64,000 nt of DNA from Nodularia sp. NIES-3585 (GCF_002218065.1 NZ_BDUB01000001.1:4249118-4313117); one strand, 5' to 3'; shown: positions 31,993 through 41,579, counted from the first letter of the stretch. Notes: a model not told the origin generated them from the sequence alone. Program-made: numbers and translations.

Positions 31993-34590
31993 ATGAAATT
32001 TTCTATTGAAAACAAGATTAGAAGCGTTTTCGGGCTGACGATGCTGATTTTAAGTATAGTTGGTGGTTTTTCTTTTTGGAGCGCCGTACAGCTTAGTCAA
32101 AAAGTTACCAGCACTGCCGATAGTCAGAAAGTCGCTGAACAATTAAAAGACTTGTCATTACAAATTGAAGCTGCTGACAATGGGATAGCTGATTACGTAA
32201 TTACGGGCAAAAAACAATATTTACAGCCGTATTTATTTGTGGTTGACAATATTCCTCGACAGTTAGAAGCTTTACATCAGAAGAGTAAGAATAATCATCC
32301 TAGCTTGCAGCAACTCACAACTCTGGAAACTTTAATCAATAAACAACTTGCTGTAAGCAAAGAAATCATAGCTGTGAGAGAATTACAAGGTTTTGTGTCT
32401 GCACAAAAAATTATGTCGCTGGATGGAAGTCAGAAACAGAAAAGTGCTATCCAAAACATGATTAAGGAGATGCAGCACCAGGAAAATCAACAATTAAAGC
32501 AATATTTATTGGCAGTAGGCGCAAATTCTCAGACTACGAAAAATGTGGTATTCATCAGCAGTGTACTAGCGATCGCCCTCATCCCTTCCGGTATCTTTAT
32601 TATTCATCGAGATATTGCTTACATGAAGCGGATCAAAGCAGCACTACGTGAGAGTGAAGAGCGCTTTCGGTGTGCATATAATAATGCTGCCATTGGTATG
32701 GCATTGGTAGCACCAAATGGACGTTGGCTGTCTGTAAATTCTGCCTTATGCGACATTGTTGGTTATCCTGAGGCAGAGTTATTAAATATCACCTTTCAAG
32801 CAATTACTCATCCTGAAGATTTAGATACGGATCTCAATTATGTGCAACGCCTCCTGGCGGGTGAAATTCGTAGTTACCAAATGGAGAAACGATACTTTCA
32901 CAAGCAGGGGTATATAGTTTGGGTGCTTTTAAGTGTGTCTTTGATGCGTGAAACTCCAACCAAATCACCATACTTGATAGCTCAAATTCAAGATATAACT
33001 AAACAAAAACTAGCACAAGAAAGTCTGCGGGAGAGTGAGCGACGATTTCATGCTATTTTTAATCAAACATTTCAATTTATCGGCCTGCTAAAACCAGATG
33101 GCACTTTACTAGAAGCTAATGAGACAGCCCTAAATTTTGCCGGGATTAAATCGGCCGATATCGTCAATCGTCCGTTTTGGGAAGCGCGATGGTGGACAAT
33201 TTCCGCCGCAACCCAAGCGCAATTACAAAAAGCGATCGCATCTGCGTCCGCAGGTGAGTTTGTACGTTATGAAGTAGAAGTACTGGGTGCAGGAGATACA
33301 ATCACAACTATTGATTTATCTCTGAAACCGGTTTTTGATGAAACGGGAAATGTGGTTCTGATTATTCCCGAAGGTAGGGATATCTCCCGGCGAAAACAAG
33401 CAGAAGAAGAGATGAGAAAAGCTAAAGAAGCCGCAGAATTGGCGAATCAAGCCAAAAGTATGTTTTTAGCTAATATGAGTCATGAATTACGGACTCCTCT
33501 AAACGCGATTTTGGGTTTTACTCAAGTGATGAAACGCGATCGCTCTTTAACTCCCAAACAGCAAGAATATCTCCAAATTATTAGCCGCAGTTGTGATCAC
33601 TTACTGGGTTTAATTAATGATGTTCTCGACTTGGCAAAAATTGAATCTGGATACATCACTCACGATGACCAGAGGTTTAACTTGCATTTATTATTACAGT
33701 GTGTTTTCCAAATGCTGAAGCCGAAAGCTGAAGCCAAAAAGTTGCAATTCAATTTTTACGGTGATCCTAATTTACCAAAGTATGCGATCGCCGATGAGAA
33801 AAAAATTCGCCAGATACTAATCAACTTGCTCAGTAATGCCATCAAGTTTACAGAAAATGGTAGTGTAATTTTGCGTGTGCAACCGAGTAACAAGGAACCG
33901 CAGACGAATCAAATCCTCTGGTTGTCCTTTGAGGTAGAAGATACGGGAGTGGGAATTGCTGCTACAGACATCAAGACCATTTTTCACCCCTTCTTTCAAA
34001 CCCAATCGGGTAAAAATATTACAGAAGGTACGGGTTTGGGACTCAGCATTAGTAATAAATTAATTCAATTTATGGGTGGTAAAATTACTGTTAACAGTAG
34101 CCTGGGTCAAGGTAGCAAGTTTACGTTTGATATTCCCGTGGGTTTAGCTGACACTGACTTAGTATTGTCGCCAAATTGCTATGATCAAGTCAATAAATTA
34201 GCACCCGGACAGCCATCTTATCGCGTTTTGATTGTCGATGACCAAGCAGAAAACCGTTTACTTTTAGTAGAATTATTAACTCATTTGGGTTTAGAGGTGC
34301 GTGAAGCCACCAATGGACAGGAAGCACTCACTATCTGGAAGCAGTGGGAACCCCAGCTAATTTTAATGGATATCCGGATGCCGGTGATGGATGGTTACGC
34401 AGCCACTAAACAAATTCGTGCCACCCCAAAAGGTGCAGAGACTATTATTATTGCACTCACAGCATATAGTTCCACAAGCGATCGCACCTTGGCAATCAAT
34501 GCAGGTTGTGATGATTTTGTTACCAAGCCGTTTTCAGCAGAGATATTGTATGCTAAAATACGGGGTTATTTAGGATTGCGGTATGAGTAA
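31993..34590 (+). CDS. Hybrid sensor histidine kinase (CHASE3-PAS-PAS-HisKA-HATPase-REC)
   Basis: 865 residues. TM helices at about 10-32 and 185-203 enclose a CHASE3-type periplasmic helical sensor. Two PAS domains follow (about 218-340, ERFRCAYNNAAIGMALVAP; about 345-465, RRFHAIFNQTFQFIGLLKP). HisKA has the phospho-acceptor His in [17 protein letters not shown]. HATPase_c shows the N, G1 and G2 boxes ([26 protein letters not shown]). A C-terminal receiver domain has VLIVDDQAENR and the phospho-Asp in ILMDIRMPVMDG. The stimulus is unknown. It ends one base before the convergent TPR gene, with no room for a terminator between them. Confidence 0.93.
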   Translation: MKFSIENKIRSVFGLTMLILSIVGGFSFWSAVQLSQKVTSTADSQKVAEQLKDLSLQIEAADNGIADYVITGKKQYLQPYLFVVDNIPRQLEALHQKSKNNHPSLQQLTTLETLINKQLAVSKEIIAVRELQGFVSAQKIMSLDGSQKQKSAIQNMIKEMQHQENQQLKQYLLAVGANSQTTKNVVFISSVLAIALIPSGIFIIHRDIAYMKRIKAALRESEERFRCAYNNAAIGMALVAPNGRWLSVNSALCDIVGYPEAELLNITFQAITHPEDLDTDLNYVQRLLAGEIRSYQMEKRYFHKQGYIVWVLLSVSLMRETPTKSPYLIAQIQDITKQKLAQESLRESERRFHAIFNQTFQFIGLLKPDGTLLEANETALNFAGIKSADIVNRPFWEARWWTISAATQAQLQKAIASASAGEFVRYEVEVLGAGDTITTIDLSLKPVFDETGNVVLIIPEGRDISRRKQAEEEMRKAKEAAELANQAKSMFLANMSHELRTPLNAILGFTQVMKRDRSLTPKQQEYLQIISRSCDHLLGLINDVLDLAKIESGYITHDDQRFNLHLLLQCVFQMLKPKAEAKKLQFNFYGDPNLPKYAIADEKKIRQILINLLSNAIKFTENGSVILRVQPSNKEPQTNQILWLSFEVEDTGVGIAATDIKTIFHPFFQTQSGKNITEGTGLGLSISNKLIQFMGGKITVNSSLGQGSKFTFDIPVGLADTDLVLSPNCYDQVNKLAPGQPSYRVLIVDDQAENRLLLVELLTHLGLEVREATNGQEALTIWKQWEPQLILMDIRMPVMDGYAATKQIRATPKGAETIIIALTAYSSTSDRTLAINAGCDDFVTKPFSAEILYAKIRGYLGLRYE

Positions 34591-34591
34591 T

Positions 34592-36721
34592 TTAAGCCCT
34601 AATTAGTTCCCGAAAACTTTTATCATCAGCAATTTCATCAAAATCAATATCAAATGCTGCATCTTCTTGATATCTAGGATTCAGTTCAATTGCTTGTTGG
34701 AGATTTGCCAAAGCTAATTTAAGTTGTCTTTGGAGTGCATAACAAGCGGCTTTATCGTAATAAGCACTAGCATATTCAGGATTGATTTCTAGTGCTTTAT
34801 CAAAACTAGCGATCGCTTCATCATCTTCTCCTAATCTTACCAAAGCATAACCGCGTTTATCCCAGACTTTGGCGGAATTGGGATTAATATCAATAGCTTT
34901 ATCAAAACTAGCGATCGCATCCTCATATCGTTCCAATTCTATCAAAGCCAGACCACGATTTAACCAAGCCACCGGATCATCAGGTTTCACTTGAGTAGCT
35001 TTGTCAAAAGAATCGAAAGCTTTTTGCTGTTGTCCTAGTTTACCAAAAGCCACACCGCGATCGCACCAAGCCTGATGATATTCTGGCTGAATTTCAATAG
35101 CCTTTTCATAGTCAGCGATCGCCTCTTTGTAGCGTTGCAATCTTCCCAGAGTTAAACCGTGTTTTAACCAAGCAACAGGATTATTAGGATCAGCTTCTAT
35201 TACTTTATCATAAGCTGCGATCGCCTGATCATATTTTCTTTGAGCAAACAACTCCTCTCCCACTTGGAAATGATCATTAACTACCTCTAACACTTGTGGC
35301 TGAGGTTCTGCAATTTCTGCTTTTTCAGGCAGAAATGGTGGTTGAGTATTCACCAATTCCTGCAAAATTACATTCTTGCGTTCTTGAGCATCCAACTGCA
35401 ACTCAGAAAGTTGAGAGACAAAATCCGTCTCTAATTTTTCCAGCTTTTCTAGAATCAGCAGCTTTTGTTCTTGAGCATTTAATTGTAATTCCGAAAATTG
35501 AGCCGTAAACTCAGAACCTGATGCTTCCAAATTAGCAATAATTAGCTCTTTGCGGTTTTGAGCCTCCACTTGTAATTCAGATAATTGAGAGCCAAAATCT
35601 GACTGCAATTTTGTTAAATTCTCCAGGATGGCATCTTTTTGTTGCTGAGACTCAGAATATAATCCAGCTATTTGAGATCCGAATATTTCCAGACTTCTAT
35701 CTTTCTCTTGTTGTACATCTACCTGCAAACTAGCTAAACTCTGAAAAATGCTCTCTTTTTGTTGCTGAGTTTCAGACTGTAATCCCAAAACTTCTAATTT
35801 AAATAGATTTTCTAATTCTCTAACATTGCCTAGGATTTCATTCTTTTCCTGTTGAGCATTCACCGCTAAACTTGTTAAACTTTCAACAGTCTTATCCTGA
35901 TCTTCCTGAGTTTCAGACTGTAACCTAGAAAGCTGAGATATAAATTCATCCCTAGATTTTTCTAAATCTTCTAGAGCTATATTCTTCTGTTGTGCAGCCT
36001 CTAACTGCAAGGCATCTAGTTTATGGGTAAAATCAGATTCTAACCTTTCTAAATTTTCAATGATTCTATCTCTTGTTTCTTGAGCTTCTAATTGCAAGTG
36101 AGATAGTTTTGTTACAAATTCAGACTCTAAATTTTCTTGAATATTTTGAATTGTTGTTTCTAATCCAGTCAAAATATTATCTCTTGACTGCAACAATTCC
36201 GAAGTCAAATTAGCTAAATTATCTTGCTCTCTTTTAATATTTGCTTGCAGAGTCGCCACTTCTTTTTCTAATTCACGATTTATCTTCTTCGATTCTTGAA
36301 TCAAATTTTCGGCATCTTGCTTAACAATAGTTAGCTGATTTTGTAAATTTTCCACTCCCTGTAGCTGCGCCATTGCTCTATGAACAATTTCCCGAATTGC
36401 CACTTTTCGCAACAGCCAGAATAAAGCAATCACCGCCACAGGAAACAGACTCAATATCACTAACCACACATTGAACAAAACAGTCGTGCTATTCAAAGGT
36501 TGCGCCACACCAGATGGTACTTGCTCTTGATTAGGCTGTTGTGCTTGCACCTGAGCTAATTTTTCCGGCTGCTGACTAGATATAACCTGAGCCGTATTTA
36601 ATTCTGTGGAAACGGATGGCCTGGGTTGTCCACTAGCCATACCAGCAGACAGTAGCAACGGCGAAAAGACAACAGCGCTTTTCAACACTAAAGTGAAAAC
36701 AACTTGATTTTTGCGCTTCAT
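34592..36721 (-). CDS. Membrane-anchored coiled-coil and TPR protein
   Basis: About 709 residues from the ATG at 36721, which has AGGA about eight bases upstream; another ATG nine bases earlier overlaps that site. A signal-like segment (about 8-30) and a TM helix (about 83-105, VWLVILSLFPVAVIALFWLL) are followed by a very long coiled coil (about 115-465). The coiled coil is made of a repeated motif of about 35 residues (e.g. LEKLETDFVSQLSELQLDAQ) resembling apolipoprotein or tail-fibre helices. Five or six TPRs (about 485-690) complete it (AYDKVIEADPNNPVAWLKHG and so on). It is likely an inner-membrane protein with a long rod and a protein-binding end. Function unknown. Divergent from infC. 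Confidence 0.8.
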   Translation of the reverse strand: MKRKNQVVFTLVLKSAVVFSPLLLSAGMASGQPRPSVSTELNTAQVISSQQPEKLAQVQAQQPNQEQVPSGVAQPLNSTTVLFNVWLVILSLFPVAVIALFWLLRKVAIREIVHRAMAQLQGVENLQNQLTIVKQDAENLIQESKKINRELEKEVATLQANIKREQDNLANLTSELLQSRDNILTGLETTIQNIQENLESEFVTKLSHLQLEAQETRDRIIENLERLESDFTHKLDALQLEAAQQKNIALEDLEKSRDEFISQLSRLQSETQEDQDKTVESLTSLAVNAQQEKNEILGNVRELENLFKLEVLGLQSETQQQKESIFQSLASLQVDVQQEKDRSLEIFGSQIAGLYSESQQQKDAILENLTKLQSDFGSQLSELQVEAQNRKELIIANLEASGSEFTAQFSELQLNAQEQKLLILEKLEKLETDFVSQLSELQLDAQERKNVILQELVNTQPPFLPEKAEIAEPQPQVLEVVNDHFQVGEELFAQRKYDQAIAAYDKVIEADPNNPVAWLKHGLTLGRLQRYKEAIADYEKAIEIQPEYHQAWCDRGVAFGKLGQQQKAFDSFDKATQVKPDDPVAWLNRGLALIELERYEDAIASFDKAIDINPNSAKVWDKRGYALVRLGEDDEAIASFDKALEINPEYASAYYDKAACYALQRQLKLALANLQQAIELNPRYQEDAAFDIDFDEIADDKSFRELIRA

Positions 36722-37027
36722 AAGAACCATCCTGATTCTTGGGTCAGTTTTTGAAGTGGCTTGCTTATCTCCAATCTATACCAGAATTCAATTCAGACTG
36801 AATACTTCGCCGCGTACAAGCCCCTAAAATTATTTAGGACTAACTCCCTAATGGCTTACCCTCCTTTATAAGTCATCCGTCTAGCAAAAATTAATGTCCT
36901 GGGGCGTTTCAGCCTCCAAAAACTTAATATTTCATACCAAATGGTAGAAGAAGTATAGTGATGATTGTGCTACCTTAGTATAATATTGCTTGCAAAGCAA
37001 ACCATTGAATTGAATTAAGAGGCAACC

Positions 37028-37519
37028 ATTATCGTAGTCAAAAAACAACTAATCAACTCGCAAATTAAGTCAAGTCAAGTCTACTTGATTGATCATGAGA
37101 ATAATAACCGTGGTCTGGTTGACACTTCCGAAGCTTTACAGCTAGCAGAAAGTGTAGACCTTGACCTTGTTGTAGTCTCCGAAAGCAAGGACACCCCAGT
37201 TGCGAAGATTATCAACTATGGTAAGCTTCAATATCAAAAGAAAAAACGTCAGACCCAAAGTGCTAGACCAAGCGTCAAGGAAGTTCGATTCCGTCCCAAC
37301 GTGGGTGCAGCTGACTACAATTTACGCATTGAGCAAGCAGCTCAATGGTTGAGCAAAGGCGATTCAGTGAAGTTCGCTATCCGCTTGCGAGGTCGAGAAC
37401 ATCAACATCGCGAGCAAGCTGGAGAAATGCTAGACCGCATTGTTGAGGCTCTAAGTGAGGTAGGCAAAGTCCAGTCACTCGATAAACGCTCACTAATTGT
37501 TCAAGTCGTTCCTGCTTAA
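37028..37519 (+). CDS. infC: Translation initiation factor IF-3 with AUU start codon
   Basis: About 163 residues. IF-3 binds the 30S subunit, keeps 50S off and checks start codons. LIDHENNNRGLVDTSEALQL and VVVSESKDTPVAKIINYGK belong to the N domain. QKKKRQTQSARPSVKEVRFR and DRIVEALSEVGKVQSLDKR to the C domain. An in-frame TAA at 37016-37018 sets the upstream limit. Between it and the conserved SSQVYLIDHE there is no ATG, GTG or usable TTG, but ATT at 37028 follows AAGAGG by five bases and gives an N-terminus (IVVKKQLINSQIK) that fits the family. AUU initiation of infC is known from E. coli, where IF-3 represses its own non-standard start. The next ATG would be at 37094, inside the N domain. 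Confidence 0.9.
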   Translation: MIVVKKQLINSQIKSSQVYLIDHENNNRGLVDTSEALQLAESVDLDLVVVSESKDTPVAKIINYGKLQYQKKKRQTQSARPSVKEVRFRPNVGAADYNLRIEQAAQWLSKGDSVKFAIRLRGREHQHREQAGEMLDRIVEALSEVGKVQSLDKRSLIVQVVPA

Positions 37520-37753
37520 ATTAATCTTTCAGGGATCTCTTTTAAGAAGACATCACCTACCGAAAACAAAAGCTGTACAGAAGGAATGAGGTTCAATCAC
37601 CAAAAACCTTATTAGTTGCAGCTTGTATAAAGACAAAGTAGGAAATCAGAGAAGGCGCAAGTGAAATCAGATGCAATTGCTTGGTTCGAGTAGGCCAGGA
37701 AGCAGATGATTCACTTGCATCTGTATTGCTAGATATTGTGCCTTTGTCTAAAG

Positions 37754-37851
37754 TATAACTGGGGAGTAGGGAGTGGGGAGTGGGTTAAAACCCTTTTGGG
37801 GTCTAAGTTTGATTATCCTTTTATGTCTTAACCTCCTTGGCGGTTGCTATA
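37754..37851 (+). repeat. MITE-like repeat copy D
   Basis: TATAACTGGGGAG, short GGGGAGT run, core with CCCTTTTGGGGTC instead of CCCGAATGGTGTC, then TTGCTATA. It is the most diverged of the four copies. The 230 bp before it (from 37520) show no gene. Confidence 0.7.
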
Positions 37852-37899
37852 ATTGGTTATTTTTGAGTTTCAGTCCCTGAGCCGCCGGATGGCAAACAA

Positions 37900-38198
37900 T
37901 ATTGTTAGTAAAACTTATATGACGCGAGTAGAAGGAGAAAACAGTCGTTTTATTCATTATTTAGCTCGACTACAATGCCTTCGGCACGCTTCGCGAACCT
38001 AAAACTTTTTGTGATTCTAAGCCAGAAGAAATGCTTAAACTCTCCATTCGACTGGTAATACATTATCTTAAGTATGGCTCAGTGCCGCTCAAGACCTCTC
38101 CCACTCATCAGATTTTAGCGAACTGACAAAAGCCCTCCGGGCATCCAAGAAACAGCGCTGGCGCTATCGCCTGATTCATATTTCTATTCAGCAACGCC
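37900..38198 (+). mobile_element. IS1 element remnant (3' third)
   Basis: Nearly identical to 25286-25587: ATATTGTTAGTAAAACTTAT through the end of InsB and the right inverted repeat ending GCAACGCC. It includes the same GCCTTCGGCACGCTTCGCGAAC insertion (37976-37998) that breaks the transposase frame. The 5' two-thirds of the element are missing. Its end lies just 25 bp from the stop of the yajQ-like gene. Confidence 0.85.
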
Positions 38199-38223
38199 AG
38201 ATTTTTTCTCCCCTATAGATTGT

Positions 38224-38715
38224 TTAACGATAATTAGTAAATTGCAAAGCTACAGGTAAATCTTCTTGTTTCAGCCGCTGCATCACATCTTGTAAGTCAT
38301 CCTTAGCTTTAGCCGAAACCCGCACAGAATCACCTTGAATTGAAGGTTGTACTTTTTTGAATTCGTCGCGAATCAATTTGGAAATTTGTTTGGCAATTTC
38401 CTGACTGATACCTTTTTTGAGTGTGATTTCTTGACGAACACGGTTACCGCTAGCTGATTCAACTTTGCCAAACTCAAAAATTTTCTGCGAGAGGTTACGC
38501 TTGGCGGCTTTTTCCCGCAAGATGTTGTGAACAGAATCTAAGGTAAACTCGCTGTCAGTGCTGACATTAATGCTTTGCTCGTTCAAATCCAGAGTGGTTT
38601 GAGTATCTTTGAGGTCATAACGACCTTTTATCTCTCGCACAACCTGATCGACCGCATTCACTAATTCTTGTCGGTCAAAGTCGCTCACAATGTCAAAGGA
38701 ATATGTGGAAGCCAT
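38224..38715 (-). CDS. YajQ family nucleotide-binding protein
   Basis: 163 residues. [40 protein letters not shown] and [20 protein letters not shown] are typical of YajQ/UPF0234, a small protein of two ferredoxin-like domains that binds nucleotides. A Xanthomonas/Pseudomonas relative has been reported as a cyclic-di-GMP-responsive transcription cofactor, but that role is unproven in cyanobacteria. [20 protein letters not shown] near the end is also conserved. Full-length and intact. The IS1 remnant ends 25 bp beyond its stop. Confidence 0.92.
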   Translation of the reverse strand: MASTYSFDIVSDFDRQELVNAVDQVVREIKGRYDLKDTQTTLDLNEQSINVSTDSEFTLDSVHNILREKAAKRNLSQKIFEFGKVESASGNRVRQEITLKKGISQEIAKQISKLIRDEFKKVQPSIQGDSVRVSAKAKDDLQDVMQRLKQEDLPVALQFTNYR

Positions 38716-38858
38716 AAAGAATTTTAGATTTTAGATTTGGATTTTAGATTAAGGAACCCCTGGGGGGAAGTCAAAACAGAGGCTCCGGTACGCTACGCGC
38801 ACAAAAGTCAAAAGTCAAAAAAACTTTCTTTCCCCACTCCCAACTCCCCACTCCCTAA

Positions 38859-39293
38859 TTAACTATTAGCTTGGATGATGCTCAAGATAATCAGAGTCGC
38901 AGAGCCAAAAGAGCCAATGACAAACATCAGCGATCGCAATAGGGCTATATTCAAAATATAAAAAATTGAGTATAGGAAACGCGCCACAACAAAAGCGATC
39001 GCAGCCACTGCTGCTGTAGGAGAATTAACACCAGTGACGTATGCCATCAATGCTGCGGTGGCAAACAACATAAATGCTTCAAAGGAATTTTGATGCGCCC
39101 AGGTGGCTCGTTGAGCATAGGGGGGCAATTTATCGAACTTAGCGCGAGGAGTAGCCAGCGCCTCATACCCAATCTGCACACGAGCATAAGCTACCAATAA
39201 AAACGGCAGATAAATCAGAAGGGTGGCAGCAGCAATAGAATACAACAAAATAGCAGGCACAGGCAGTTGCGATCGCATGATTAAACCAATCAA
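38859..39293 (-). CDS. MAPEG family membrane protein
   Basis: 144 residues with four hydrophobic helices (about 13-36, 70-87, 93-111 and 118-140), the MAPEG layout. WAHQNSFEAFMLFATAALMA between helices 1 and 2 contains the family's conserved Asn-x-x-Glu and adjacent aromatic pattern. MAPEG proteins are glutathione- or eicosanoid-related membrane enzymes in eukaryotes; bacterial members have unknown or GST-like activity. M6 (38859-39278, MRSQLPV) is an alternative start. The 143-bp gap to yajQ contains a GTACGCTACGCGCAC repeat, AAAAGTCAAAAGTC repeats and CCCCACTCC heptamers. Confidence 0.85.
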   Translation of the reverse strand: MIGLIMRSQLPVPAILLYSIAAATLLIYLPFLLVAYARVQIGYEALATPRAKFDKLPPYAQRATWAHQNSFEAFMLFATAALMAYVTGVNSPTAAVAAIAFVVARFLYSIFYILNIALLRSLMFVIGSFGSATLIILSIIQANS

Positions 39294-39411
39294 TAGTAGT
39301 TGTTAGTTAACTGTGATTAATAGGTAACAGGTAATTTGGCTAACCCAACTACCCATTACCCATTCGCAGTTTCCTATATCTATCATTACCTGGGCGAGGA
39401 CTTACTGCACT

Positions 39412-39915
39412 TTAGTCAAAATAGAAAAGCGTCACCACTTTTCTTTGTTCTTCTGCATCTCCACAAGTTTGGAGCAAAGTCCGACTGTCGTGAAATGCAA
39501 AACAGATTAGTTGCTGACAGCGAGAGACAATCTCCTTATTACAAATATAACTAGCTTCAGCTAAAGACAGGCTATCATTACTGGAATTTTCTACCAGATG
39601 CATCACCTGCTCTAGTTGCTGGCGCGATTCATGGGGCTGGCGTGACAAACTTTGAGGTAAAATCACCGTCAATAAATTGGGATCTGCCCGCATTGCTCCC
39701 TTAATGGCAGCTGAATTTGTCCCTGTAGCTCCAGAGGTGATCACCCGATTGCCTGATAGAACCAGGGCATAGGTCATCATTTCAATAAGATTCTGATGCG
39801 TAATTGGCACATGGCGAGAACCCAGCAAGGCGATTCGTTTAGAACCCGTTTGCTGGATGGTCGCCAGTTCCTGCGCTAATGTATCGAGGTTGGTAAGGTC
39901 TGTTGACTGGCTCAA
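39412..39915 (-). CDS. DprA/SLOG-like Rossmann-fold protein
   Basis: 167 residues. RIALLGSRHVPITHQNLIEM and NRVITSGATGTNSAAIKGAM match the Gly-rich nucleotide- or DNA-binding face of DprA/LOG (SLOG) proteins, then TVILPQSLSRQPHESRQQLE and ADEAEQ-like ending. It is annotated in cyanobacteria as 'DNA recombination-mediator protein A'. DprA loads RecA on incoming single-stranded DNA in transformation. This protein is about half the length of classical DprA and has no N-terminal SAM or C-terminal winged-helix domain. It may instead belong to a nucleotide-binding SLOG subgroup. Stand-alone gene. Confidence 0.75.
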   Translation of the reverse strand: MSQSTDLTNLDTLAQELATIQQTGSKRIALLGSRHVPITHQNLIEMMTYALVLSGNRVITSGATGTNSAAIKGAMRADPNLLTVILPQSLSRQPHESRQQLEQVMHLVENSSNDSLSLAEASYICNKEIVSRCQQLICFAFHDSRTLLQTCGDAEEQRKVVTLFYFD

Positions 39916-40072
39916 AGAGGGGATGTAATCAGATTAAACAACCCAGCTATTTTACCAAACAGAGTGTAAGTGAGAAGCCAACTTGAGTTACATATTGCTA
40001 CATTTTCCTGATTTTGGCTTCACTAACTGAATAGCTAGGTCACACCAGTTGATCTAACTAGTTTCGTAACTC

Positions 40073-40336
40073 ATGCCTTTTAGGACTAGAAACCCTTCTG
40101 AGCCACATTTAAAGGCTTGGCTAAGGTTTAATAGAGCCGTTGGTGTTGATGGTAGTGTAGGCATCTGGCACGCAACTTACTTGATTGAACCTGGAAAATA
40201 TGAGGCAGTTTACGCGAATATGCCTGTTTTTGGATTAGCTGCTGCAACTCAGCACGTCCCAGCGACAGGAAAAAGACGGACTGCACGCGACAGGCAAAGC
40301 CGCGCCGAAGACGATAGCGCGGAGCGCTGCCTCTAA
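40073..40336 (+). pseudogene. DUF4188-type monooxygenase, C-terminal relic
   Basis: 87 codons. PHLKAWLRFNRAVG, DGSVGIWHATYLIEPGKYEA and YANMPVFGLAAATQHVPATG match the second half of DUF4188 (dimeric alpha/beta barrel-type) proteins of about 150 residues. The first 60 or so residues are missing; 100 bp upstream shows no in-frame continuation. The end has also been altered: after KRRTARDR the frame runs into a GC-rich repeat (GCCGCGCCGAAGACGATAGC) and adds foreign residues. Most likely a dead fragment. Confidence 0.7.
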
Positions 40337-40484
40337 CGAAACAAGAGAAGGGATTGGGGACTAAGAAGTTTCTTCCCTCTGCATCCTTGATCCTAGACCT
40401 CTTGCATAAGCTGATTTAATCGGGAGTAAATTTTTGATTTTGTGGACTTGTGTAAGAGGTCTAATCACAAGAGTGTACAAATTA

Positions 40485-41579
40485 TTACGACAAATTCCCG
40501 GCGGGAGTTAAGCCTAATTTAGATAACAAGCGATCAATGTCAAAATGCTCATTCATCAACTGGTGAATGCATTGAACCTTAATTGGTTCGTGTACCCGTA
40601 CTTGCCCAAAAGTCCGGTCAATAATTTCCACAGTAGTGAGGGTATCTAAATCAACCGATAGGATGGGTATTTCTAGCTCTTCAGCACGGGTGAGAATAAA
40701 GGCTGGCGGTGGCAGTTGTCCAGTCAAAATCAGGCATTGTGTAGAAGTTTCTAGGGCGGCTTGTTGAATTTCCACGCGATCGCCTCCTGTGACGACGGCC
40801 ATATTTCGGCGTTTGCGGAAATATTTCACAGCTGAATTGACATTCATCGCGCCAATTGCCAAACTTTCCACCATCAAATCTAGGCGATCGCCACGACATA
40901 GAACTTCAGCATTTAACTGGCTGACCAGTTGACCAACGCTGACACTGCGTAGTAAGTCACTTTTTGGCAATGTGGCGAATACGGGAATGCCTTGCTTTTC
41001 TAAAAACGGGCATAATTGAGCGTCAACTATTTCTAATTGTTCGGCAGGGATATCATTAATCACAACTCCCATCAAGCGATCGCCTATCAGCTGTTGAGCA
41101 GACAATAACGCATCAGCACAAAGCAGCGAATTATAACGAGCTACCAATAGTACAGAGGCATCTAATTCCTCAGCAACCTGTAACAAAGACAAATTAAATA
41201 AATTGCCTTGTGTCAAATCACCAGGCCCCTCTAGCAACACTAAATCTCCTTGGGAAATTTGCAAATATTGCTGTTTTAATAACAGCCGATAATCGGTTTT
41301 GTCTTCGCCGCGCCAGCGTTTTTGGACATTAGCCTCATCCAAAGCCAGCATTGTGGCACCAACACGGTTTGTCGGCAAATTCAGACTATGGGCGATAAAC
41401 TGGACATCTTCCTCAACTACAGCTTTGCCAGATGCACTAAAACAAGTGCCTAGCGGTTTACTGTAGGCAATATCTAGTCCTTTTTGCTGTAGCTGATGAG
41501 ACAAACCCAAAACGGTTGCAGATTTACCACTATAAGTTTCGGTTGAGCCAATCAGCAAACATTTAGCAGATTTTGGCAC
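40485..41579 (-). CDS. Phosphotransacetylase-like protein with BioD-type P-loop and DRTGG domains
   Basis: 364 residues from the GTG at 41579 (VPKSAKCLLIGS), which matches the usual family start; a TTG 36 bases earlier is less likely. The N-terminal P-loop domain has LIGSTETYSGKSATVLGL (Walker-type A) and resembles dethiobiotin synthetase/CobQ. The DRTGG domain occupies about 205-320 (e.g. NMAVVTGGDRVEIQQAAL). It corresponds to the N-terminal regulatory region of long phosphate acetyltransferases, without the catalytic acetyltransferase domain. A stand-alone regulatory or nucleotide-sensing function is likely, but unproven. Upstream lies ebsA on the same strand, 140 bp away. Confidence 0.8.
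   Translation of the reverse strand: MPKSAKCLLIGSTETYSGKSATVLGLSHQLQQKGLDIAYSKPLGTCFSASGKAVVEEDVQFIAHSLNLPTNRVGATMLALDEANVQKRWRGEDKTDYRLLLKQQYLQISQGDLVLLEGPGDLTQGNLFNLSLLQVAEELDASVLLVARYNSLLCADALLSAQQLIGDRLMGVVINDIPAEQLEIVDAQLCPFLEKQGIPVFATLPKSDLLRSVSVGQLVSQLNAEVLCRGDRLDLMVESLAIGAMNVNSAVKYFRKRRNMAVVTGGDRVEIQQAALETSTQCLILTGQLPPPAFILTRAEELEIPILSVDLDTLTTVEIIDRTFGQVRVHEPIKVQCIHQLMNEHFDIDRLLSKLGLTPAGNLS

Noticed and set aside
36979-36984. TATAAT as a promoter -10 box for infC
   Set aside because: The matching -35 position (TAGTGA) is too weak to claim without a mapped transcript start.
37655-37735. tRNA-like stretch with GGTTCGAGTA
   Set aside because: No 7-bp acceptor stem, D-arm or anticodon arm can be paired around it.
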